64,000 nt of DNA, taken from Pholiota molesta (Eukaryota > Basidiomycota > Agaricomycetes > Agaricales > Strophariaceae). The stretch's first letter is position 1, and each line of letters opens with the position of its first letter. A model generated the notes under the pieces. That model saw only the letters and a program-made list of their open reading frames with translations. It ran no database searches and was not told where the DNA came from. The position numbers were made by a program, and so were the translations under genes. Location: positions 124,001 to 188,000 of the forward strand of contig JACGCK010000072.1 in assembly GCA_014925825.1 (NCBI GenBank), written 5' to 3'. Below, piece after piece: positions 36,859 through 49,345 of the stretch.

Positions 36859-38189
36859 TTAAGAATATGCAGTGAGGTCACCGGGCGCAAAAATGGTCTG
36901 GTCCCCAAAAAACGTAGACAGTTCGACAGGGAATGAGATACTTTGTTGGATCCGGGGATGTTGGACAGCCAGTTTTCGCATATTGAGAACCAATCTACAC
37001 CCCTAAGAGAAACAACAGTCAACGAGTCGTAACTTAAATGGATGACAACAAGCCAATTGACTCACTGCTATTGATAATAGCGCTACATACCAGCTAGATA
37101 CGTTGTAGGATCAGAATGCGAAGGGTATGGCAATAGTTCGGAATTGGACATACGAATATACAACATCGAACAATAACATATTGTCACTGCTTACCATCTC
37201 AACAGCGGTGAAGACCGCAATGATGACTATGTTACCGAGAATCCATACTCAGAACCAGCTTTGGACAATGTGAATGGAGATTGCGCACTTGTTAATACTA
37301 GGAACACAATAACGCCATCGCGAAGCATCAAAGAAACGACTGGCGTCCTCATCCAACCTGTTTGTCTGTAGAGTATGATCCTGCTGAGCGTCATGACCAA
37401 GAGAGTGGCCTGAATGAGACTGGCTCCCAGTCTGCGTGAATACTCATTCAGCAAGAAAGTAACAGTGATTTGAAGTCCAAAGCCATACTTACACAAATGC
37501 AATAACACTCTGGACAGGACACCGTTGTGGGGTGCACATTGACGCTTTTGGGCCAGGTCGCATATGTAAGAATGTCAATGCAGTACCCGTAGCCTCTAAT
37601 GTCGTCCCAATTATCATTATTGATAACAGAAATAGTCCAGTCCGGCGGTTGCAATTATACAGCGCGTGCACTGTTGCTCAATGTGACTATTTGTCTTTGG
37701 GTAGTAGGTGGAGGGTTAAAAAACGTACCTCGAATCACTAAGATTGCTTCTATACACGTCGTAATAAGCTGGGCAGAGACGCCTTTCACGATGAACGTGA
37801 AGAAACATAATCCCGGTTTAGAACTAGCATAAACCAACTCGGATAAGGCGATGTTGGCACTTCAACCCCATAAGCGTTAGAACGGTAAACATTCAGTTGA
37901 GTGATACAACCCTACATTTGAACACAAAGAGGAAAATATCTGGACAATGCGTAGAGACAAGTCATAAGTCTGAATGGTGTTCTAGCAAGGTTTCCGGATC
38001 AGCAAACCGACTTAATGAGTTATATGTATTTCACCTCCACAGGTATTCAATTTCCTCTGGAATGTGATTGAAGAGCTCCAAGGATTGGAAGATGAGAGCG
38101 CCAACTAGGATATTCTGGATTAGTGTATACAGATGTCGCATGAGCAGCGTGACATACTTGAAGCCGCTTTTGAGGCTCTGACGAGCCAT
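36859..38189 (-). CDS. DUF6533-type multi-pass membrane protein, right copy
   Basis: The start MARQSLKSGFKYVTLLMRHL is at 38189. Exons then encode NILVGALIFQSLELFNHIPE, APFR/TPFR-type LYALSRYFPLCVQ, NIALSELVYASSKPGLCFFT, ISAQ-like VKGVSAQLITTCIEAILVI, HALYNCNRRTGLFLLSIMII and QATLLVMTLSRIILYRQTGW. The end is GCRLVLNMRKLAVQHPRIQQ up to the stop at 36859. Six or seven hydrophobic segments are visible. Introns are 50-70 bases. This is an agaric-specific family of unknown function. It is the apparently intact member of an inverted pair whose other member is at 31277-32665. Confidence 0.7.
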
Positions 38190-38770
38190 AATAAAGAAAT
38201 GTAGGTCGCTGAGCTCCCCCCGAGTCCATCACGATTTCGTATTTGGCACTCTATGGCGACGCGAGCTTCGCGAACGTTTCTGGTCTCTTCATACGGTAGC
38301 TAGCAAAGCTGGGGTCGGAAATGGTTCGAGTTTTCAGTTGAGGGTCAGAAATGAGTAGTTGGAGCTGAGAAACAAATTTCAGTGTTTGTAAATACCGTTA
38401 TAGTCAGCACTTCAGTTGGTCAGCACTCAGTACTCAAGATTAACGTAAAAACGTAAAGACGGTTGCAATAGAGCATGCTCGCGGCCCTGTGCGAGAGACC
38501 TGCCGGTGACCCAGGAAGAGGCCTGTGCCGATAGTCCCTGCGATAGCGATCATCTAGACTGGCGCGGATAGGCCAACCTAGAGGGCGCTGTGTGTGCGCT
38601 CATCGGGCGACGGTAAATCATGGGCCCTAGCTGGGTCGTGGTGGAGGGTATGTGTTCGTCCATCCAACTTGGAGTCCGTAAATAACTTGGGAATGGCGCT
38701 AAATGGTGCGAGCGCAAATCAATCACCATGACATCATGAGCATAAATTAGTACTTACATCGCTACTCTAA
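38190..38770. other. Intergenic, duplicated upstream flank
   Basis: The part next to the DUF6533-type gene is similar to the flank of the left copy. Nothing else was recognised. Confidence 0.4.
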
Positions 38771-38880
38771 TACGCTCTACCAAGGGCCGGACAAGTTCAA
38801 GTCAGGTCCACTGTTATCCAGGAGAGCCCAAGAAATTATGGATTTGGCACCATCTATTATTCTCTTTCCATCTTTCTGTA
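38771..38880 (-). pseudogene. Decayed 3' fragment of the short-chain dehydrogenase
   Basis: About 110 bases align with the 3' end of the SDR gene (39080-39200), including the stretch AGAGCCCAAG and the end CTCTTTCCA. There are many substitutions and a short deletion. It is a relic of a tandem copy. Confidence 0.75.
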
Positions 38881-39086
38881 GAATTTTGTAAAGTGAGTTA
38901 GACAATGTAGATCGTTGGTAGATCGAGTGCTGAAAGCAAACTTTTTGAAGACAGGCAGTTCAAAGCCGCCAACATTTATAGACCTTGATCCCTTATTTTG
39001 TGCTCCTAGAATTAATACACTGGCAGGATCAGGTCATGGTGGATATCATTTCAAAGCAGTAACTACAATTGGCCATTTATCGCTAT

Positions 39087-39919
39087 CTACCAAGGGAATT
39101 CCTTGCCGTTCCAGTCAACAAACAGCCCAGTGGGTCCGTCCTTGTCCAGAAGAGCCCAAGGAACATAGATTTAGCCCCATCTACGGTACTCTTTCCACCT
39201 TGGCCGTGGAAGTTCAACTTGGTCGACGTATATCCAGGCGTGACCAAGTTCACTTTGATGTTGTCCTTCTTCAGCTCGTGCGCAAGCGCGATGAGTACGA
39301 GTTCATGGCGGCCTTGCTGGTGTTGTATGCGACGACGTGTAAAACACCCTCGGGACCAGCCATATAAGAGTTGGAGGCCATGTCGGTGCTAACATTGGCG
39401 ATCACCCCGTTGGGCGATTTGCGGAGAAGGGGAAGGAAGGTTTGCGAGGTTTGAATGTTTCCGAACAAGTTTGTCTCAATCGTTTCCGGATGACGTTTAT
39501 ATCGATAGTGGTAGCATTTTGGTCTGCGTCGAATCTGGCGATGCCTGCATTGTTGACGAGGACATCGAGGTGTCCTTCGGCGTTTTCGATCGTTTCTTTG
39601 GCTGCCTTGATTGTGTCCAGCTTGGTTACGTCAATTACAATGGGCTTGACTGTCTTCAAGCCCTCTTCGTGGAGCTTCTCGCTGTCAGAAATGTTGAATA
39701 GATCGGACTAGATTAACGAAGCAGAATAAACGTACGCAGCCTCCTTGCCAGAGGCTTCCCTCCTGGCACCGAGGTAAACAGTGTGGCCCTTCTCAGCGAG
39801 GAGACGCGTTAACTCAAATCCAATACCAGCATTGGCACCTGCATGAGAATTAATTAGAACTGATAAAGTGTGGAGGGTCGAGCGAATAGACATACCAGTT
39901 ACGAGGATGATTTCGACAT
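39087..39919 (-). CDS. Short-chain dehydrogenase/reductase, several frame breaks
   Basis: The classical SDR order is present: GANAGIGFELTRLLAEKGH (NAD(P) binding), VIDVTKLDTIK, LDVLVNNAGIA, VIANVSTD and the active-site YNTSKAA. LIALAHELKKDNIKVNLVTP and WALLDKDGPTGLFVDWNGKE follow before the stop at 39087. One intron of about 57 bases interrupts the glycine-rich loop (about 39838-39895). As written, the frame shifts at about 39913, 39485, 39295 and 39165, each consistent with one missing base. Homology continues across each point and no stop lies inside the true frame. The substrate is unknown. A truncated copy lies just downstream. Confidence 0.85.
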
Positions 39920-41103
39920 GTTGTTTACTTTGTAAAGTAGGTAATCAGATGGTGTGAATCGAGTGTTGGGGAGTGAATGAAGAGGTGAGGAAAGTTAAGG
40001 CCAACCTTTATAGACGTCCTATTTGCAGAGCCTTCAGAATCGATAACATACACAAGTTAATTGAGGTCATAGTAATTAGCATCTCAAGGTAGGATCCATC
40101 CGCATCCGGTTGGGTGGCATGACGGCACTGACGGCAGCCGGCTTGTGGTGATCGACAGCGACGCGTCAACTCGGCCAGCATGTCCTCTCTTGCATGCGCA
40201 TAAATCATCCATGCAAATTTGAGTTACGATTGGACCTTGTAACGCACTGATCGTTTCGTACTGCCCGAATTTCCAAGGCAAAACGGGAGTTAGTGCCAAA
40301 TTAATGCGCCGGGTAATACCATGAGGTTATACGGGTAGAGGCTTTCATGTATCCGCCGAACCGAATATAACTATGTCGAAATTCTCTGAGGACAGCCTCC
40401 TTCAGTGTCTACCTCAGTTCCGATGGGCTCGCCAGCCTGGCGGTCAGCCTTTTCTCCATCTTTATTAGCCTTATCTTCCCTTTACCAGATCCTCATTGGC
40501 ACGCAATGGCCTGCCAAGCCCAAAGAAGACCGGGCTCAGCGCTTCAATTCTCACAGGAAGACATCCACCATGAGGGTACACCAAGGGTACACGGATGGGC
40601 CCTCATAAAAAATACCCGCCATCGATCTATGAAGTTATTCCGTTGGCGTAAGGGCAACAACGAATAGAAATATCACTGGCTGGGGATGACAATCTTAACC
40701 TAATTGATGGTTATAGTATAAGCATAAGATAGGCTATTCAATAGATATGCATTCGTCGAAGTAAAAGCATTGGGTCAATATAAATTTGAGCATTTCTCGC
40801 ATTCGATAGGCTTAAGATGAAGAAGTAGGACAGTATTTCTGTAAAGAGGTCAACGAGTATAAAATATTGAACGTCAACGTTTCAACATCCATGAAGTGGA
40901 GTGAATCCGGCTCCGATTATGAAGACGAGGCACAGGAACTTCAAAAACCGTATTCACAAGCACATAACTTTCATTGAGGACATTTAGTGGTACAAACATT
41001 TTCACTATCTATCAGCCATTTTATCTAACACACTACTTATTGCGCAAAGGACCAGAACAACGTCGGGATACAATGCCGCATTTTCCGAATGTAGGCGCCA
41101 AAT
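39920..41103. other. Intergenic, nothing recognised
   Basis: It lies between the SDR start and the 3' end of the first GH7 gene. Short frames only. Confidence 0.4.
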
Positions 41104-42790
41104 CTAGAGGCACTGGCTGTAGTACGTGTTGGAAACCTTGCAGGTCGAGCCAGCAGCACAAGCAGTGGGTCCGGTGAAGCCGATGCCACCGCTGTAGAAA
41201 GATGCGTCAGGAGCAATTCTCGATCGATTCAAGCACAGGGAGGGACATACCATTGACCGTACTTGGTCTGAGTAGCAGCCGGAGCGGGCGTGGTGGTGGT
41301 GGGGGGCTTAGTCGTGGTGGGTCCAGTGGTGGTAGTGCCAGTTCCGCCAGTGCCAGAGAAGGTCGAGCCGATGTCACCGAACTTGATGTTGGAGTACGTG
41401 ACCGACGCGTTGGCCTCGGAGGATTCGATGTCGGTGGGGACACCGGAGGTGGTGGCACAAGATCCACGAGCGACACCAGGCGCGGTGGGCGAGGAGGTGG
41501 TGGGGTAGTCGGAGTCGAGCCAGAGCATGTTGACGGCGTGGTCATCCCAAACGGAGAGGACGAGCACCATCCCGGCGGCCATACCCTTGGAGATACCCTC
41601 GAGGGCACCCTTGTCCTGGAAGGAGGTGGTGTCGCCGAAAGCGGTCTTCTGGTCGGTGCAGTATTGGTCAGTATCGAGTTGTAGGAAGCAGACATTCCTG
41701 GGATGTTGACGTTCGAGTTCTGGATGACGACGCCGTTTTGCACGTAGATGCGGCGGATCTCCTTGAGGGTACCAGTGGCGGTTCCAGTGTCGGTGAGGAA
41801 TTGAGTGACAACGGTGAACTTCTTGGTGGTGTCGACGGTCATGCCAGCGCCGTAGAAGGTCTGGTCGCCCATGCGGTAGGAGTTGAAGTCGCAACCATCG
41901 GGATCGCAGGCGGAGTCGTACCTGTTGGTGGTTCCGCAAGCATCGTTGGCAGTGCTGTCGCAGCGAGTCTGGCCGCTGACCGTGCAAGGGTGAGGGGTGA
42001 AGGCAGCAGCGTTGTTGTTGGCCTCCCAGATATCCATCTCGTTACAGCAGGTACCGAATTGACCAGTTCCAGCGTTGACATCACTGGGCGATGGATTCCA
42101 CCCGACGGAGTTGGCCTAGATAAACAAAACTTCAGAAATGGAAAGGAAATAAACCAAGCGCATATATAAACTTACAACACCGTTGATGAACTTGATGTCG
42201 CGTGGGCATTGAGAATCACAGTAGCCAGTTCCGTACTTGGCACCAGCCTTGTTGGTGGGGAACTTGGATAGACCACCATCGGCGTCCATCTGGGAGAAGT
42301 AGAGGGCACCGTTAAGACCACAGGGAAGGTTGGAAACATCGACGTCGAAGGTGAATTCCTGGTTGAGGAGCTTGAACATCTGGTAAGAGGTGTCGCTGGC
42401 CATGAGGTAGACACGGGAACCAATGTTCTTCTGGGCCGAAGTGGTGACGAATTTGAGAGTGACGCCGTTTCCGGAGGCGGTGATACCGTAGGTACCAGTG
42501 TAGTCGGCGCCATCAAGAGCGCAGTTAGCCGCGCAAGTCGCGCCGTCGGGGCAGAGTGTGGTATCGAAGCTGTTTCCGGTGTAGCAGTTGGTCGCGCCAG
42601 TGGTCGAGTGGAGCCAGCGCCAGTTGGAGTCGAGGACGATCTTTCCGGAGGATTGGGTTGTGCAGCCACCAGCGGTGGTGCATGATTGCCAGGGGAGAGC
42701 GGGATGAGTCTCGGCGGTGAGGGTGCCGACTTGCTGACCGCAAGCCATGGCGATGAGAGAGAAAGCGACGAGAGCGGCTTTGTTGAACAT
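41104..42790 (-). CDS. GH7 cellobiohydrolase with CBM1, copy 1
   Basis: Exons are 42790-42176, 42115-41251 and 41191-41104. A signal peptide ([18 protein letters not shown]) leads into [19 protein letters not shown]. The catalytic triad motif is NEMDIWEAN (Glu-x-Asp-x-x-Glu), and [16 protein letters not shown] precedes it. The GH7 domain ends near [12 protein letters not shown] Thr/Pro-rich linker then joins a CBM1 cellulose-binding module ([20 protein letters not shown] to the C-terminal YYSQCL). The product is a secreted, reducing-end cellobiohydrolase. One base seems to be missing at about 41671 (YNSI then TDQYCTDQ in the next frame); copy 2 has that base. A TATA box lies about 85 bases upstream. 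Confidence 0.93.
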
Positions 42791-42873
42791 TGTAAGAGAT
42801 GCAAGTGCCTTGGCCTGTTTGAACCTGGTGCAGTCGATTGAACTGGTAGAGATATGGGAGACCAGTGGCCCAT

Positions 42874-42907
42874 CTTTTATAATTCGTAAAGCGGAAAATG
42901 TCCGGGA
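42874..42907 (-). promoter_or_regulatory. TATA box and conserved block of GH7 copy 1
   Basis: On the minus strand TATAAAAG (42874-42881) lies about 85 bases before the start codon. Just upstream is a block (42885-42907) that is shared, with one indel, with the same position of copy 2 at 47351-47374. Confidence 0.6.
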
Positions 42908-45582
42908 TGGTTGAAGGTTTCCGAAGTGAGGATGTGTGCGCTTAGGAGTGAGAGTGGTGCTAAAATGGTCCCAGTTTGGCGTCTCTTCGGAGGCACAACC
43001 ACCGCCAGCCGTAAAGCCCTGCGTGGCGAGGTCACAATGCTGCCTTCTAATTCTGGGATAAGGTGACCATTGACGCGAAAGAACAGATGATCGTTATTGC
43101 GGACGAGGTGGTGTTGCCGTGCTGGTTGTTTCAAGATGGAAAGCTCCTCTAGATTGGCCGGGGAAGTTCCATATATGTGACCGAGATAAATGCGTACATT
43201 TCTTGATTCTCTAGCAGGGAGAGCCACATTTTTCGGACTAGACCAAATTGAGAGCTGGCGACGAACACAAGCAAAAAGCAGGCAAGAACCTCAAAATTGG
43301 AGTCCAGGATTCTGCAAGCGCTCAGTCTCGAGTATTTTCAACGGTCAAACATAGCAGCTCGAGGCCTTGTTCAGTATCAGATGTACCTTAGCCAGCAGAA
43401 AATGAATGTCGGCGTGAGACCCAGGTTAACGATAGAACTAGTCCACCTCGAGAATTGCCAAGACTATTTCTGACAAAAAATAGCGTGCGTAAAGAAGTCA
43501 CATGTAAATCTATTTATAAATACCAGCGGCCGAGTCCTCCGTGTAAATCTTTCTTTGCTTCTCCTTGGGCAATGGCTTCACCACTGGAATAAATATTGAA
43601 ATACTCCCATTCTCGCTTTTTGAACTACATCTTGAATTATAAATTGAGCAGTACTTTGGCTATTTCATACGAGGTTTTGAGACTGTATGATGCCGTTGTA
43701 TAAAGAAATATTACCATTCATGATTGCCTTGCCGGAGAGCCGGAGATTTTCCATGCCCAATGGTGACCTCAGCTGATCTATTGACCGCAAACGCTAGTAG
43801 CCTGCCCCAGCTTAACGTACAGCTTTGGCGTTATCATGCTGATTTCGGAAGCTATCGACATGTATGGACAGCGCGGCCCCCATGAATAGATTTTGGAATC
43901 ACAGTAGAGGTGACTAGACACAGACCGTTGGCAGAATATACGCATGAAGATAAAATGCCAGCGAGCGTAAAGCACAGTTGGCATAGAGCAAATTGTTGTA
44001 TAATACTCTCACATTGCTATACGATGGAAGACCGTCTTCGGTGGATCAACACTACACGGATTCTACGCAGTTAGAGCCGAGGATTCGTAGCTCAAAATAG
44101 CTTTCACATCAAGTATATCTTACTTTCCCCGCTCCGTAGACAAGCGTCAGAGCGGGGCGGAGAATTAACAATCAAAGCAGTAGGTTGTATTCGCTATGAT
44201 AGTTCCGTGTGAGCTCCCATTATTCGTCCGTCTATGTCTCCGCAAGTCCATCAAGGCGATGCCCTGATAATGGCAGATATCAAGAAGGATTCATTTCGAA
44301 ATCGTAAAATGGGATATCAGCGCATTGGTTGCAGAAGTTCTGCTTCGTAAATCGCCGAGTTCTCATCGACATAGATACTTAGCAAGTAGCGAGCGCGGCA
44401 AAATTCCGAATCAAAATTTAAAATAGACAACGGATAAACCAATTCAAGAAACCATAGTAATGCTACATATCCTGGAGGACTGACCTATATGCCAAGCGCA
44501 GATGCACCGAGCGCCGTGGCCTTATCTACGTCTGATGGCGAATAGAACCGTCCCAGCATAATAGGAGCAATTTTATGGCTCAATTCAACTGTTCTTTCCC
44601 TTCCTTTCCAACTTATCGACGTCCTTGACTTACCCCTTGCACGGTTCAAGATCCTGGACTTGTCCACATCCTAAGCCTCATCACACCCTGGCCCTCTTTT
44701 TGCTTGCGCTTCAAACATATTGGCGATAGAATGGGCTTTGTCACCCATGCAAAGAGAATAATGACCAACTTACCTGTCGAATCCGCCCCGAACCCACGTC
44801 CCACACCTCCTTCGATCCCTAGCCACGACTCTGGGACGTATCCGTTCCGCTCTCGTGACTAACACTGGCCTGGAAACAAACGCTCAGTCAGTATTGAAGC
44901 CGGGGGCACTGGGTACGAACTCACGAGGTGGACGTGCGTGCGCCGTGCTGCGACTAATCAAGCTCAGTGGGTCATGTGCGTTGAAGGCGTACTTATCGAC
45001 GTGAGTGCGTACTCTTATGAAGACCAGTCATGTCATCCCCATCAGCCCCACGTCCACGTCGTCTGATTTGTACCATAATTCCCATCCTTCCTATCGTGTG
45101 ATCCTTGAGAACAGGCATGAATAGCAGAAGGAATGACGTTGATCCTACATAGGGGGTCCAGTCAAAAGAACAGCTTATTTATTCACTGGCAACGATGCGA
45201 GCAGAGACGACTCACCTCAGGAATGCCTCTGACCATGAGACGCTATATATATATATTTCTCTGATGAAGAATGAGAGAAGGTATCAGTAAATATAGATAG
45301 CTAGCAGCAATCAAGGAAGACATACCGCAATTAAGACAGTGATCCATCGTGTCGACGATGAGCTGGAAAGTGCGAATGGATCAGTAAAAATATTTCGGGG
45401 CAGTCCTAATCCATAAGATTAGTAAAAAAAAACACTTCGACTTCACCGCGTCATCCAAAGTCTAACAGGAATATCGAAGCGTCGCAAGCACAAAACAAAA
45501 TTCTATTGCCTCAATAGGCTGGCGACAAACTAATTTTACAGGCCCAATCCTTTCGATCTTTTAAGCGCCAACAATTCTAAAT
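42908..45582. other. 2.7-kb spacer between the GH7 genes
   Basis: The first few hundred bases are presumably the promoter of GH7 copy 1. No other gene, RNA or mobile element was recognised. An (AT)n run lies at about 45244-45257. Confidence 0.4.
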
Positions 45583-47259
45583 TTAGAGGCACTGGCTGTA
45601 GTAGGTGTTGGATTCCTGGCAGGACGAGCCAGAAGCGCAAACAGTGGGACCGTTGTAGCCGATGCCACCGCTGCAGAAAGACGAGTCAGGAGGAATTCCC
45701 GATCTATCAAGGTACAGGAGGGACATACCATTGACCGTACTTGGACTGAGTAGCAGCCGGAGCGGGATTGGTGGTGGTGGGGGTGGGTCCAGCGGTGGTG
45801 GTAGGGCCGGTAGTGCCAGTTCCGCCAGTGCCAGTGAAGGTCGAGTTGATGTCGCCGAACTTGATGTTGGAGTACGTGACGGACGCGTTGGCATCGGAGG
45901 TCTCGATTGGGAGGAACACCGGAGGTGGTGGCACAAGACCACGGCAACACCAGGGCGGTGGGCGAGGAGGTGGTGGGGTAGTCGGAGTCGAGCCAGAGCA
46001 TGTTGACGGCGTAGTCATCCCAAACGGAGAGGACGAGCACCATTCCGCTGGCCATGGCCACGGACATGTTCTCGAGGCGCCCTTGTCCTGGAAGGAGGTG
46101 GTGTCGCCGAAAGCGGTCTTCTGGTCGGTGCAGTATTGGTCAGTGATCGAGTTGTAGGAAGATGACATTCCTGGGATGTTGACGTTCGAGTTCTGGATGA
46201 CGACGCCGTTTTGCACGTAGATGCGGCGGATCTCGCTGAGGGTACCGGTGGCGGTTCCGTCGTCGGTGAGGAATTGAGTGACAACGGTGAATTCTGGGTA
46301 GTGTCGACGGTCATGCCAGCGCCGTAGAAGGTCTGGTCGCCCATGCGGAAGGAGTTGAAGTCGCAACCGTCGGGGTCGCAGACGGAGTCGTACCTGTTGG
46401 TGGTACCGCAAGCATCGTTGGCAGTGCTGTCGCAGCGGGTCTGGCCGCTGACCGTGCAAGGGTGAGGGGTGAAGGCAGCAGCGTTGTTGTTGGCCTCCCA
46501 ACATCCATCTCGTTACAGCAGGTACCGTATTGTCCGGTTCCTGCGTTGGCGTCGTTGGCCGATGCGTCCCAGCCGACGGAGTTAGCCTAGAAAAAACAAA
46601 TATTTAGAGATGGAGAAGAACATAAGTGCGTAGAAAAAACGTACAACACCGTTGATGAATTTGATGTCGCGTGGGCATTGAGAGTCGCAGTAACCAGTTC
46701 CGTACTTGGCACCAGCCTTGTTGGTGGGGAATTTGGCCATACCACCATCGGCGTCCATCTGGGAGAAGTAGAGGGCACCGTTGAGACCGCAAGGGAGGTT
46801 GGAGACATCGACGTCGAAGGAAAACTCCTGGTTGAGGAGCTTGAACATCTCGTAGGAGGTGTCGCTGGCCATGAGGTAGACACGAGACCCAACGTTCGTC
46901 TGGGCCGAAGTGGTGACGAATTTGAGAGTGAGGGCGTTTCCGGAGGCGGTGATACCGTAGGTACCCTCGTAGTCGGCACCGTCGAGGGCACAGTTAGACG
47001 CGCAAGTGGTGCCGTCGGGGCAGAGAGTAGCGTCCCAGGTGTTGCCGGTGTAGCAGTTGGTCGAGCCAGTGGTTGAGTGGAGCCAGCGCCAGTTGGAGTC
47101 GAGGACGACCTTTCCGGTGGATTGGGTTGTGCAACCACCAGCGGTGGTGCACGTTTGCCATGGGAGAGTGGGGTGGGTCTCCGCGGTGAGGGTGCCGACT
47201 TGCTGACCGCAAGCCATGGCGATGAGAGAGAAAGCGATGAGAGCGGCCTTGTTGAACAT
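45583..47259 (-). CDS. GH7 cellobiohydrolase with CBM1, copy 2 (many frame breaks)
   Basis: Exon 1 (47259-46645) is intact and close to copy 1 ([43 protein letters not shown]). Exon 2 starts at 46586 with [18 protein letters not shown]. As written, the frame breaks at about 46501 (inside the catalytic NEMDIWE motif), 46293, 46075 and at several points at 45907-45955. Between breaks the protein matches copy 1 nearly residue for residue. The CBM1 ([18 protein letters not shown] to YYSQCL) is intact. No premature stop exists in the true frame. It is either a young pseudogene or an error-prone stretch. Confidence 0.85.
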
Positions 47260-47339
47260 TGTAAGAGATGCAAGTGCGTTGGCCGGTTTGAACCTGGTGC
47301 AGTTGAGTAAACTGATGAGGACTTGAGCGCTAGCGATCT

Positions 47340-47374
47340 TCTTTATAGGTCGTAAAGACGGAAAATGTCCGGGA
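47340..47374 (-). promoter_or_regulatory. TATA box and conserved block of GH7 copy 2
   Basis: TATAAAG on the minus strand (about 47340-47347) lies some 82 bases before the start. The adjoining block 47351-47374 matches the one upstream of copy 1, while sequence around it has diverged more. Confidence 0.6.
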
Positions 47375-49345
47375 CTGTGACGAGTTTCGAGTCGAGGAGG
47401 AGTTGGGATAAGCATAAGGAGAACTGCCACGATCGCTCCAGCTTGGCGTCTCTTCGGAATCGGTTGTACTGATTCGTAGGAGTTCAAGCGTGGCAAGGTC
47501 AGATGCTATTATTTCATCCACCAGCAAGGCATTGTTTTCCATTGTGGAAATGGCCGTCGACCACGAGATGACTTGGTGACGATGATCCTTTTCGGTGTCA
47601 TAGTAAATCTGCTATGGATGGGAACCCGTACCCTATGTATTGAACCGGAAAACTTCCCAAAAAACGACCGAAGTAGATGCGTGAATTTTTAGAGGCGTAG
47701 GATATTCGATTTCGGAAGCAAGGTGATGCAACAACGGGGCGATGTCGAGACACTGTTCCAGGAGGGCGTCAATGTGAAAATTGTAATGGTGAGTGAATAT
47801 TTGATCACTTCAGATCGATCCTAGGATATATACCAGTATATGGTGGTTCCACGAATATGAGCAAGGAGGAGGACGGTGTGAAAAGAATAAACAGACGTAA
47901 ATTTTCCTGCAATTGGTATGGTTCAGTGTGCACCTGAGCACGGCTATGACAGTGTACAAAAATAAGTCACGTAGTAACATCTATTTAGAGATATCTATAA
48001 TTGTAACTCTATTTTTTGCGCGCCGTCCCTTAGCCGAGCAATGCCGACTGACCCGTAGGTTCAAGCCTTTCTTCTATCCGCTCATTCGGCCACCCTTCTT
48101 GCTGCGCGCAAGGCTATAATCATCTCTCTTTCTCAAATGACTGCCACATATACCTGAGTACCAATGGACTTTACTGTGGGCAATGGTGCAGCTTTGCCCA
48201 TTCTCATATCTGACCCTTTCATGCATCTGGACGTCTTGCATGAGATACCTTTGAGGTCTTTAGAGTGCACTTGTCGTCATAGGATATGTCACATGAAGTA
48301 CCGGAGTTCTTCCAGTCAATTATAATTAACATTCTGCTCACCTGATCCTCCGGGACCGATATTATTTCAAGCGCCATCACCACTATTCCTATAAGTTATT
48401 ATAAACAATCGTAAACGTTCTACACAAGTTCTACATCATAAATATTTGACCATCTATTTTTCTGAGAAATATCCTCCGTTCGACCATACCATCTATTCGA
48501 TTCAATAGATCATTACTTCTATGTACTTTATAATACAGAGAGGTCGTAACCTATTACATCTAGCATTTCGAACTTCTTGGAGGCACACACGACAAATGAA
48601 GCTACATCGGAGGACCAGATTGGCAAGTCATCACTGTCGACAGCAATCGCGTATATGGTAAGCGACGGGTTAAACCCATAGTACAGTGGTATGCGCTGGT
48701 ATGCACTAAAAAAATCTCGGATATAAGCCACACACACAACCCCAGCAGAAGCCGGATCGAAGCCGGATTAGCAGTGGTGGGGCAAGTCAAGTGCGACGTA
48801 TCGGTTGAGTGGGTGATTTTCGGGTGATGGATTGGTAGATACAAGAATGAACATCCGCCTGGGAAATTGAAAATGAATTTCATTGCCTTGCTGTCTAAGG
48901 CCGTCTACCGGTGGGAATGCCTACTGCCATGGGAGCTTCATCACACGGCGGACATTCAACTGTCAAGTCGGGCCGCCGCTTGCGTTGTTAGGTTATGCAG
49001 ATATTTCCGGCGAGCATGCATTTGCCAGGTCACAATAATAGCTGTCACGCTGTTCTGTTTCTGCTCTCCTACTCACTTTCTTCCGTTCATATCAAGACGC
49101 CTGAGCGAAATTTTGTACCCTACACCCTTCCGTTTCTGAGGATAATGATCCAGTGCATGTTCGGTGCCGAATTTTCGCAGATAGCATTGACATGACGTAG
49201 GGTCAAATGTGAAGCTTGTGAAGCTTTGAAGTCCGTCGCAGCCAAGCATTCGGGACTTTCAGTGAGCGCTACATTGGGTTCATCGTATACAAATTACTGA
49301 CGGTGATATAGCTTTGATCACGATAGCCCGAGCCCCTGGATCTTC
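47375..49345. other. Intergenic, nothing recognised
   Basis: This is the upstream flank of GH7 copy 2 and spacer. Only short frames were seen. Confidence 0.4.

Noticed and set aside
41202..42169. Plus-strand Gly/Val-rich frames opposite GH7 copy 1
   Set aside because: They are antisense shadows of the biased GH7 codon use. The same pattern appears opposite copy 2.
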